From Pomphorhynchus laevis (lineage: Eukaryota > Acanthocephala > Palaeacanthocephala > Echinorhynchida > Pomphorhynchidae): a stretch of 64,000 nt of DNA. The notes beneath the pieces were generated by a model that was not told the origin of the DNA, searched no databases, and saw only the letters and a program-made list of their open reading frames with translations. The position numbers and the translations under genes were made by a program. Shown here piece by piece: positions 1 through 11,300 of the stretch (position 1 is the stretch's first letter; every line of letters begins with the position of its first letter). The stretch lies in NCBI GenBank assembly GCA_012934845.2, contig WNNJ02002427.1, forward strand, positions 1 to 64,000. The letters run 5' to 3'.

Positions 1-508
1 ATTAATATTTACGAAATATGCTATATCATTACAAGGTGTTGTACTTGACTTTTTCGCTTTGTTGAGTTGAAGCAAAGTGATCGAACCCTATTTGCATCAA
101 ATTTTATTATAACCATCTTTTATCTCTAAGTAGCACATTGAATTGAAAATCGATATAAAGTTTTAAACATTTAGCTGCTAATGACGATAACACATCTGTT
201 ATTTATCAGACATATTCAAAGATGGACCGCATTATAATTCAGCTACCATTTAGATTGAAAGTTTGTATCATTTTGTTCACGAGTTTTACAAATTATTATG
301 CCAATTTTAATGAAGTAGTATTTCTTAAACTTAATAACAGATTGCTTCAGTTGAACCTTTATGTATGGATTTATAATTTTTTGATTGTCGATAAATTTAT
401 ATTGTGTATTTTAGTAAACAATATGACGTAAGTATCATATGATCATCATGACAATCAGTAATTTATCCTAGTAACTAGAATATCATCATTAGTTAGTAAT
501 TCTCATGA
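1..508. other. AT-rich, no gene seen
   Basis: Probably intron or upstream flank of the aminopeptidase gene. A 69-codon open frame at 222-431 shows no family motif and I do not support it. Confidence 0.5.
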
Positions 509-608
509 ATATCAAATAAATGATTGCTTAAATGTAAACATTATAACCATACAATTTTGATGACTGTTTTTTATTTTGTGCTCTGCTTTACTTATATCTA
601 TAAGCCAA

Positions 609-653
609 CAGTAGTATGCTACATTTCAGTATTGGTAGACCTCATCAGCTACT
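609..653 (-). ncRNA. Hammerhead-ribozyme-like motif, left foldback arm
   Basis: Read on the minus strand: AAGTAG, CTGATGA, stem II GGT/ACT, GAAA, a three-base-pair stem III (ATG/CAT with loop TAG), A as the cleavage base, then CTACTG closing stem I with five pairs. All invariant core bases are present. Stem II is short and closed by a G-T pair. Confidence 0.5.
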
Positions 654-1018
654 TATCCAAAATCTACGTTTTAAGTTTCAGTCCTTTTAATGTTGGATAA
701 CGATCACTTTACTCGTCTGCTTTATTGACATCAGTAAAGTAGATGAAAAAGGTATCTGCAAAGCAGTAAAGCATATGTAATCATTAGTAAAGCAGATGAT
801 TTGGTAGGTATCTCGTCCTACCAAATCTACATTGGTAGTGGGAGATATAACCTTCCCCTACCAACGCTGATTTAATTTGAAATCAGAAATGATTACAATA
901 AAATTTGCAAAATGTAAGACGAAAGTATTTCATTAAATCTTAATGCGATAAAACAAACGAGTCGAATGATCGTGATCCAACATTTAAAGGACCGAAACGT
1001 GAAGCGTAGATATTTGAT

Positions 1019-1064
1019 CAGTAGCTGATGAGGTCCATCAATACTGAAACGTAGTGTACTGCTG
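1019..1064 (+). ncRNA. Hammerhead-ribozyme-like motif, right foldback arm
   Basis: CAGTAG and CTGCTG form stem I. CTGATGA (1025-1031) and GAAA (1046-1049) are the core. Stem II is GGT/ACT. Stem III is ACG/TGT (one wobble) with loop TAG, followed by GTA before the predicted cleavage. The very short stem III is typical of retroelement hammerheads. An upstream GGACC (989-993) could compete by pairing with GGTCC (1032-1036). Confidence 0.55.
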
Positions 1065-1214
1065 TTGGCGTGTAGATATGATTAAAGCATCGTGTAGAAC
1101 AAAAAATAGTCATTGAAATGTTATGGTTTTAATGTTTACATTTAAACAATCATTTATTTGATATTAATGTAAATTAATAATATTAGATCTTGCATTTAAT
1201 TAGATTGGATGTAA

Positions 1215-1400
1215 GACGAGTCTTTCATTAAATCTGAATGCAATAAAACAAACGAGTCGATTGATCGTGATCTAACATTTAAAGGACCAAAACTTGAAGC
1301 GTAGATATTTGATCAGTAGCTAATTAGGTCCATCAATACTGAAATATAGTGTACTGCTGTTGGCGTGTAGATAGGATTAAAGCATCGTGTAGAATAAAAA
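1215..1400 (+). repeat. Third copy of the hammerhead-bearing repeat
   Basis: Direct repeat of the right arm (about 925-1100). It keeps the ACAAACGAGTCGA and TGATCGTGATC blocks and ends after TAGGATTAAAGCATCGTGTAG. Confidence 0.75.
1314..1359 (+). ncRNA. Decayed hammerhead-like motif
   Basis: Same layout as the motif at 1019-1064, but the core reads CTAATTA. Two invariant guanines are lost, so it should be inactive. Stem I CAGTAG/CTGCTG is intact. Confidence 0.5.
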
Positions 1401-2226
1401 ATAGTCTTCAAAATTAATAATAACAATGACTACACAGGTATATCATATTTGATCTTTATCTCAACTTTTGTTGGCTCAAGTGATAATTATTAATAGAATT
1501 TAAATCGTTTTCTTAATATACAAGAACAATCTTGAAATTATTTGTTGTTTCATATTGGAACTATTGAAGCATATTGCACTTTATGTAACGAATGACACTG
1601 TTGGAACTTATGGAACTAAGTCCCATATTGCAGTTTACATATTGTATATGCGAAAAAGACGATATGGATTCGAATGCATTTGTGGCGATTCATTACATTA
1701 TTTAACAATGTCATGAATAAACGCGTTGTCTGATTAACTATATATATATATTAGCAATAAGCAAATTTATACACTTATTTGCTAATAAACACATTAGCTA
1801 AACATGTAATATTTATCTAAATTTATTGTAATAAACAAGTAATAATTTATTTACTAAAATTAAAGAAAATCATGTTTTAGTTTTAGTAAATAAAATATTT
1901 TTCTAAAGTTGTAAATTATTATCAATTAAGTTGTGAAATTTACAGATAACCTTTATAAGAAAAATCAATTTAATATTGACTTAATCATAAATACCAGAGT
2001 TAGTTTATATAAATCTAAATAATAAATATCTAATATTAATATATAATATCGATATATTATTTATTGTAAATCAATAATTTATAAATATTATTTATATTAA
2101 TAATTTTAAAAGTAAAATTATGGGCATCAATGAGGATTAAAAATGCATTTCATTCATATTATATTGAATGATTAACATTGCCATTTTTATACTAATTGTG
2201 ATATATAATTGTTTGCAACTCTTTAG
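1401..2226. other. AT-rich intron, nothing recognised
   Basis: Low-complexity TATA and AATTT runs, especially 1737-2100. No exon of the missing aminopeptidase N-terminus was found. Confidence 0.5.
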
Positions 2227-2352
2227 GTCGGCATATATGACATGCGAATTAACTATAAAGGATACATCAATGATCGCATGGAAGGTGTATACTATAGCGT
2301 TTTTAATACTCAAGATTCAAATTCAGACAGATTAGTGACTACACAATTTCAG
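2227..2352 (+). CDS. Aminopeptidase exon A (N-terminal beta domain)
   Basis: 42 codons, phase 0 at both ends, AG at 2225-2226 and GT at 2353. Reads through [15 protein letters not shown] to VTTQFQ, matching the family segment that ends in TQFE just before the [11 protein letters not shown] block. Confidence 0.88.
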
Positions 2353-5300
2353 GTAAAAGATTAGATGATCTAATTTCCAATCAGATTTTGTTATTTTATA
2401 CTTGGATTATATTAGACAGGTGTTAAATACGTGCCTTGGATTATATTAGACAGGTGTTAAACACGGATCTCCAACGTTGCATTGAAGTCGGGCAAGGTTC
2501 CAAGTGAGTGACGAACTGGGGTGGTGGTACCGATCTTTAAGAAAGGTGACCGAAGAGTGAGTTCCAATTATCGGGGCATCACTCTTCTTGGCAAAACTGG
2601 TAAGCTATTTGCTAGGATTCTTTAGTTAAGGATACGGCCTATAGTTGATTGACAGTGCAAGATGAACAATGTGCCTTTCGTCAAGGTCGTGGAACTAAAG
2701 ATTAACCCTCTACAATCTCAACTATCCTTGAACTATCTTTGAAGTTCGCTCAACCGGTCTACATGTGCTTTGTAGATTCGGAGAAGGCATTCAACCGAGT
2801 TCCGCGAGAGCGGTTGTGGGAGGTACTAAGGGAGTATGTAGTACCACACTATCTTCGGGTAGCTGTGACTTCTCTGTATGAACAAAGTATGAGCTGTGTT
2901 TCCGTTCTAGGTAGAAAGTCTGAATCATTTCCAGTAGTCGTTGGGCTTGGTCAGGGTTGTTCTTTGTCTCCACGTTTGTTCTTTGTTTACATGGACAACA
3001 TTACTAGACAGGTTGCTCTGACGGTGGCGGTCTCCAGTTCGGTTGCACAACATACCATATGTGCTTTTTTGCAGATGATGTTGTCTTGTTGGCTTCTTGT
3101 CCTAAGAACTTACAATGCCCACTAGATCGATTTACGACGGAATGCCAAGTGGCAGGGATGTAGGTTAGCACCTCCAAGACTGTCTCTATGCATTCGTCTA
3201 GGATTCAGGTGTCAATGTCAATCCTGATTAATGAAAAGGTTCTTTCTGATGTGGATAATTTCAAGTATCTTGGGATATTGTTCTCCAGGGACGCCAGGAA
3301 CAACAGGGAGATTGAGAAGCGTATTTGTGCAGCTAACGCAACAATGCGTTCTTTGTACAGGTTTGTCGTGGTGAAGCGGAAATTTAGTCTACGGGTGAGG
3401 CTTTCGGTTTACCACGCAATCTTCGTTTCTATCTTAACCTATGGTCATGAGCTTGGTGTTATGACCGAAAGTATAATATCTTGGATACAGGCGACCAAAA
3501 TGAGGTCCTTTCGCAGTGTGGCCGGTCTAAGCCTTTAAGATAAGATTAGGAATTCGGTCATCCGGGATGAACGCGGAGTAAAGTCGCCGCTTCTCCACAT
3601 CGAAGAAAGTCAGCTGAGATGGCTAGGGCTCGTTATGAGGATGTCTAGTGATCGCCTTCCTCGAAGAGTTTTCCAGGCCGGACTCTCTGGAAAGATATCT
3701 CGAGGTAGATCTCGATACCGGTGGAGAGATCAAATCTTGAAATTGGTCGAAGACCGCCTTGGTCTATGTGGAAGAGAACTCTAGTCTGTCGCCCAGAATC
3801 GCGATGTCTGTAGTAGTTTGGTTTGTTTACCGGCTTCTCGACCCAACACCCGGATCAGTATTTGACAGGAAAAATCTTTTATATTATTTGTTTTTTTTTC
3901 TTGCCAATAAATTGTTGTTGTGTTTATTAGCGTAGATTTTGATGTTATTATGATATTTTTAACAGTATAAGTATATAATATACACAAACTAAGTGCTTGA
4001 ACTAAATATTCTAAATAGCTAGTCGGTAAAATTGCACAATTTTGCTGTTCCGAACATTAAATTTTTATTAAAATCATTTACATCTGATTATGTCATATGC
4101 ACTGAATGCATTCATATCTTAAAATTCACATCAAATTAAAAAATATTTTGAAATTCACATTAAACAATTAAAATAAAATTAGCTATCCGTCAGAACAATA
4201 TCTTTATTAATTCACAAATTTCGATAACATCATTATTTATATGAGATATTAGTAAAACCTAAATAATCAAATTTTCTTTAGTGGACAAACTTTTAGTATT
4301 TGCAAAAATGGAAATACTCTTAGTATAAAAATATGATCGGAAAGATGTCTAACAAATAATTTTACTGAAGCATTTTATTACACTGCATATTAAAACTCTA
4401 TAATCTTTATAATTTCACTAAGGCGCAAAGTCATATTATATTTCTACAATTTTAATTTGGCATTTTTGTTTCCGACCAACTTTTTATATTTAGGCCACTG
4501 CTGCCCGACAAGCATTTCCATGCTGGGATGAACCGTATTACAAAGCAAGGTTCTATTTAAGTCTTATGGTGCCTAAATCTCTGACGGCAATATCAAATAT
4601 GGTAAACAAATCTTATCTAATAAATAAAAGACAAATAATTATTTTAATTATTTTCTATAAAAATATATAATAGTATATAAGTATATATTTAATTATATAT
4701 AATGTATAATTAAATATATATAATGTGTATATAAGAATTGTAAGGAAAAACAAATGCTTTATTAAAAATAATGTTGCCATTCTTAGTTTAAAGAACTAAG
4801 ATAACCAAATGGGGAATAAAACTATAAAAAAACCAAATGAAATAAAAACAAAGTGCAAGCACAATGGGGAATACGTCAAAATATTTCGTGGGACAACTTT
4901 ATTCATTTAATTATATTAGATGAATTCATTTAATGTTAAAAATTTAGTATTTATCAACAAATTGACTGCAGGCCTCTACATCAAATTTTTCATCTAATTT
5001 GTGATATTAAGCCCGTCCAAAACGAGCGTAAGCTAGACAATAAACTGAAATTGATCAGCTTTATGCCAACTCCAAAAATGTCTACTTATTTGGTTGCATT
5101 TGTAATTGGAAATCTGGATCAAATAAGGATTACTGATAGGTATGGAAAGCTTCATTCAGTATATACCATCAAAGACAAGGATGCCAATGTTCACTTTGCA
5201 TTAAACGTAAGATTTCAGCTTTATTTTTTTATCAAATAAAATGTGTAAATTGTACATAAACCATTTCCTAAATGGTATATAAATTTTTAAAATGTAAAGT

Positions 5301-8300
5301 ATTCTCAAGTTATAAATTCTCTAGTTATACTTCTTTTTACAAAATCAGCGAAATTTGAAAATATGAAAATTTAAAACTTTTAAAGTGTTTTGAAGTCTCC
5401 AGAATTGGTTATATATTTATGATATTAAATAAATTTAAAAAAAATTTTGTAAATTGATTTAACAATCATTAATTTTATGTACAAATTTAATAAAGAGTTT
5501 GAAAGTCTTTCATCAAATTTTCAATTTCATTTTAATCAAATTTTCAACTGCAAAGCACACACCCCTTCTTTCTTTATCATACTAAGTATGACATTATATC
5601 ACAATGAATGAAGTTATCCGCAGTCATTCAAACCTCAAAAATGAGTGAATTCGTTCAATGTCTTGGATACGTAGTACGTGGCAACAATGTATTGCTAATA
5701 ATAAGCAATTTTGTTGAGCCCATATATATTTAATCCTTTTTTCTAATCAAATACTAGAAACTTTTTTAAAACGCCCAATAACATTTTATAATTTTATGTT
5801 TCATATTTTTATAGAAACATACTGTCAGCTTTTGAAGGCAACAACATTTTGAAGCTAACAAAGCCAACAATATAAAAATCACAAATATCAACAGGATGAA
5901 AGATTAAGAAAAGGTTTTAAAACAAAAACAATGAAATCAAAATTAAAAAATCGAATTAAACTAACAAATTAAATTATATAATTTAATGCGAAATAAAAGT
6001 AAAACAAAGTTATCGTTTACAAATAATTCACTGTAATATCTGCTTTATTACGGTTTCTATGAATGTAATTATATTATATTCCTGGTTATATTATAAAAAA
6101 TAATAAACTGGAGTTATTTTTTCTTTATTGACAAAAACAGAATTTTTCAAATTTGCTAATTTGAAAAATTAGCAAATTAGTGATTTTTATAAAGCTTATA
6201 ATCGAAATATATTTAAACTTATTGTATTTTTGTTTTTCTGCATTCAAAACAAAAATGTAAAAATTTAAGCAAAATTAATACATCAAAATTTAATTATTAT
6301 ATAATTAAATATCATTATATATATCATAATAATTTAATATATTAATTTAATATATTAATTTATTAAATTAATATGTATTAATATAATTAATACATCAAAT
6401 TTTTATTTATTTAGCATTATATTATAACATTTTATGAATGTTATACCTTATAGCATATTTTAATCCAAAGAAGTTGTCTCTTTTGATATGAATTTATTTT
6501 TCCTTTGGATTTTTAGAAAATACAATTGAAAATATCCATTTATTTATTCTTATAGCTTTGTAAATTTACATAAACGAAGAATGTAAATTAAAGTATACAA
6601 TCGCTCCTGATTGAGACAGCTGATAGAGAAATAAAAATAAATTTCTGCTTTGATTTACTTTTAATATTTCAAATATATTATTTATATTTTTCATAAAATA
6701 GATCACAATCATTTATCTTTTATCCAAAATTACTGAAAATAAAAGTTCGATGTTACAAGATATCTATGTTCTAGATATTTAAAATGTACAATTAGTTAAC
6801 TGAATAAATTATATTTCTAGAACTCTAATTTGACTATTAGAATATATTTAATAAATCGATAAAAGTTTAAAATGCTAATATTTTTTATTATTATTTTCTA
6901 TAATATCAATATAACTTTATTATAGTTTAAAGGAACATAGATATTTTTATTCTGTTTTGAAAATATAATAATTTTGATTATAATTTTTATAAAATATGAT
7001 TTCCTTATTAGAAATTACAAAAGCATTTGAGCTTTTAGCTAAAAATCGATTCGGTGATAAACATTCGATCATTTGACTGATTCTACACAATTTGTACTAA
7101 ACATAAAATAAAATATGAAGATATTTTCATTTTTAAAACAATCGAAATGTTATAAAATTTAATAAGCTTATATGTTATATTTATAATATGTTTATTATAT
7201 TTTAATAAAATAGATTCAATAGAATCATATTTTCATATCATAAATATTTGTTTTGTTTATCCAGCATTCTAAATATATATTTTTATATTTTATTAAATGT
7301 TATATTATATTTTATATTTGTAAACTTTTCAAGAAAGTAATTTAGCAGCAAAAGTTGTCAAACACTTGTTAATTTAAAGTAATTAATACATTATTTAAAA
7401 TTTTAGGTGTCAGTAAGAACTCTAAACTTTTATATTCAATACTTTCAAGTTAACTATCCGCTACCAAAGATTGATTTGGTTGCTATTCCTGATTTTGCCT
7501 ATGGTAATCCTTTCTTAACAACAATTATTGATAAATGTTAATTTTTTTTTTGAATATTCAAATACTTGAGATTGAAATATTTCAACATATTTACATTTTT
7601 AGGCATATTTTTATTTGATATAGAGAGATTTCACTATCATTCAAAAGCGTTGTCTATGTGAAAATATTTGCCCAAAACATAGGGCAGTTTAACAATTCAA
7701 GAGAATTTATATAATCCTTGCATTTTTACCGTTCGATATTTTACCGTCAGTATTAAAAATATCGTTCGGTATTTTATTACCGTCCTTGTATTTTTACATA
7801 ACAAATTTATTTATGAAACAAATTCAGATCTGATTTGTCAATAACTTTTAGCGTTTATTCTGTTTAATTTGAGTTTTTCAAACCAACTTTTTAGATAATT
7901 ATTATGTTTATATTAATTTGCTCAGTTTAAAAATATAAATGAAATAAATAATTCTTAACACTTAAGTATTAAACGCGGTAGAATAAGTTAAATTATTAAG
8001 TTAAAAGGTTTATATCTAAGCAAAAATGTCGAGTAAAATTATATATTTTCAAGAAATCATTATATTTTAAAATATAATGATTTTAATGATTTTGGATAAT
8101 GCTATATAACGGAATATTTTATCTTCAGAAAATTACATAAAAGAAAAATGATATTATTAAATTTAAATTATTAATTTAAATTTAAATTAATTATTAAATT
8201 ATTAAAATTTACAAATTTTTATAAATGCATCGTATGATTCATTTGATACTAATGATGATTACATTAAATAAATTGAATTTTCGAATCCATAATTTATAAT

Positions 8301-11300
8301 AGCTAGCCAATGAGCAAATAGATATCAGCATGATTTATACTCTCATTTTCATGTAGACTGGTTGGAAACAATCACATGAGTCAACGTGCTAATAATTAAG
8401 TCGGTCATTTGGTGACGGGGTTTGTGCAAATACCCAAAACCTACTCTCATCAAAGTACAATATAATCTTAACTAGCATGTATTAAGGTAGCAGAAGTGAC
8501 AAATAAATGAAATCAGTTAAATGAAAATATCTATTTTTCTAAAAAATCTATAAATAAGACAGTATAAACTGATATTAAATATTGAATTAATATTTTTATA
8601 TATTTATATTTTTATAAAAAACTGTAATTTTTTTAATATGCTAACAGAGGTTAGCGAAATATCAAAAATAATTTCTTCTTTTCTTTGATCCAGCTCCAAT
8701 AATTATTTATCAATAATAGATCATTATCAACTATTCACTAATTTGCTTTTCAAAATTTAAAAATTCGTATTCATTAAATTAAACTCATATAAAATGTCAT
8801 TACAGTGATACTCATATGTTGTACAACAAATAAATTCTTTAATATCATTAATTACCGATAAATTGATCACGTATTAACTAAATTATGCTTTAGGTGGGTA
8901 TCATTTTTTCAATAATGATCTCCCAATGATTCCACATATCCAATAAGGTTATTAGCGATTTAATATAAATGACTTTGGAAGATTGTTTGCAACCGCAACT
9001 TTTCACGGATCCCATTTCCGGCAAATCAGTTTTTAAAGTTATATAAATATTTAAATATTGAAAATAAAATAACTGAAAGATAATATTAAACTATAAGATA
9101 ATATTTAACTATAAGATAAACTATAAGATAATATTAAACTATATCATATTCAAAAAAATATTAAATAATATTAAATAATATTAAACTATAAGATAAACTA
9201 TAAGATAATATTAATATCATATTCAAAAAGAGAATAATTTATTCATGTTAAATTTCTTGTTGAACGTAATGATTAAATTTTAGATTGATTTTTATAGGCG
9301 CAATGGAAAATTGGGGCCTAATTACATTCAGAGAAGAATACCTGCTTGCTGATGAACACAATACGACGCAAGAGATGCTTCAGTCAATTGCTTTAATAAT
9401 TTCTCATGAAATAGCTCATCAATGGTTTGGAAATCTTGTTACAATGGTATTATTTGATTCAATATTTTATTTTATAAATTAACATAAATATGATTTTGTT
9501 TAATAAATTTCAAAATCAAAATTAAAATTTATAATGCTTATTTTGTAGTATTAAAGAAGTATATAAAATGCAAATAAAGAAAATAATCCGTATCAATTTA
9601 AATGATTTTTATAAAAAAGATAATGCTAATTACTTATATAATGTAATTATGTAATTCCTCAATGTAATTCCTTTTACTTCAGTGATTCCTTATATGAAAA
9701 ATTAAATTCTTTATTTAAGAATTTTATGTGAGGCTTGAGATTCTTTATATTAAGATACATTTCATCACTTGCATAAAATCCGCACCAGATCGAAACCAAC
9801 AATATTTCCTTAATATTAATATCCGGTATCCCATATACTGCAGGATATTTATCCCCATACTGTGGCCAAATATCCCACATATTTGGCCTTTCGTGAAAAG
9901 GTCAAACTCGATGAAGTACATTATTATGCCGAATTAATGTTACTAGAAACTTGAATCTCATAAGAAGTGATTAATTATAATCACTTCATAATCACTTAAA
10001 AAGTGATTATGAACCTTGAAGATAATAATGAGCCTTGCTCATAATCAAGATTCTATTGATCAATTGTACAAATGTTTTGCAATGACAGGACAGATAACTC
10101 AATTACTGGGAACCCACTTAAAAAGCTTTATTTATAACTAACTCATACTGAAAAACTACGCCATTAGTTTCAATTTGAGAAATAGCTAGAGAAACATAAG
10201 GCAATAAATTTATTTACATCTAAACAACAGAGTATTATTTTAGCTACCAGATGTAAATCAAGTTAAATGACTTAATTGTTAGTGTTGTAGGTTTTATTTT
10301 CGTCCTTCATTGTATTTGACATGTAAATCAGTATGCAAATATGTATATGCTTATATGTTTTAATTTATAACAAAACAATGTCCAAATTACATAACATTTT
10401 CAAGCTAAAACCTTAGTTAAATGAATGTTCTGAATCGTGATTTAAATTATATAATATTTTTATTAATTTTAATTTTATTTTAATTGTTTTTTATTAATTA
10501 TTAATATTAATTTTTATTAATATTTATTAAACAACTGATACTTTAATTTATAAACCGTTTAATTTATAATCAAAAAATTTAACTTTTTAATTTGTAAAAG
10601 GTTCCCACAAATAGGTCCATCAAATAATGAATATTTTCTTAATCATGAATTCAATTAGTATAATGAATCCGTGGAATAAAACTTTATTTAATAATCTATA
10701 TTTTCCCTAAACATTTAATATATGAAATATTATTCCTTAAATAATATTTCAGGCAGTGACAAGATAATAAATTATTGTAATCTATGTATCTAGTAGAGAA
10801 GAAATATATTGTCTCTATAGTATCCTCAAAGAATGACTTTGAATCAAAATTCAAGAGCCTTCTATTCTCATGACGTTATGTCAATGTTCCTTAATATTGA
10901 TATAACTATAATGTGATATAACTCTTGACATAATGCACATGGTGCATTATGTCAAGAGTTATATCACATCATATATTTAATTTAGACTGTTAATTTTATT
11001 CCATTCTATCATGTGAAAGTTATTATCTGTATAATATTATGATATTAACATTATTATATAATATTAATAATATTATAATATAATATGTAATATCATAATA
11101 TTATAATATTATTATATGATTATTAGTTGTTGTAGGATAATATTATATTTAAAAATATCAGTTTTCGTTTAATTATTAATTTATAACAAGCCAAGTAATT
11201 GTATTTTAATATTAAGTTTTATTGATTTGAATATTTGTTTTTCGAATATTTCGAACTTGATTTTTTTGTGCCTTTTAATGTGACTGTTTTCAATTGCAAT

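Larger units (their letters stand above)
509..1164. repeat. Foldback repeat with inverted arms
   Basis: The sequence from 509 to about 750 returns as an imperfect reverse complement at about 925-1164. Landmarks such as AAATAAATGATTGCTTAAATG are mirrored at 1136-1164. Each arm is a copy of a dispersed repeat also found at about 1215-1400 and 43170-43360. Each copy carries a hammerhead-like motif. Confidence 0.8.

Noticed and set aside
222-431. 69-codon plus-strand open frame
   Set aside because: Hydrophobic, low-complexity, no splice or family signal; expected by chance in AT-rich DNA.
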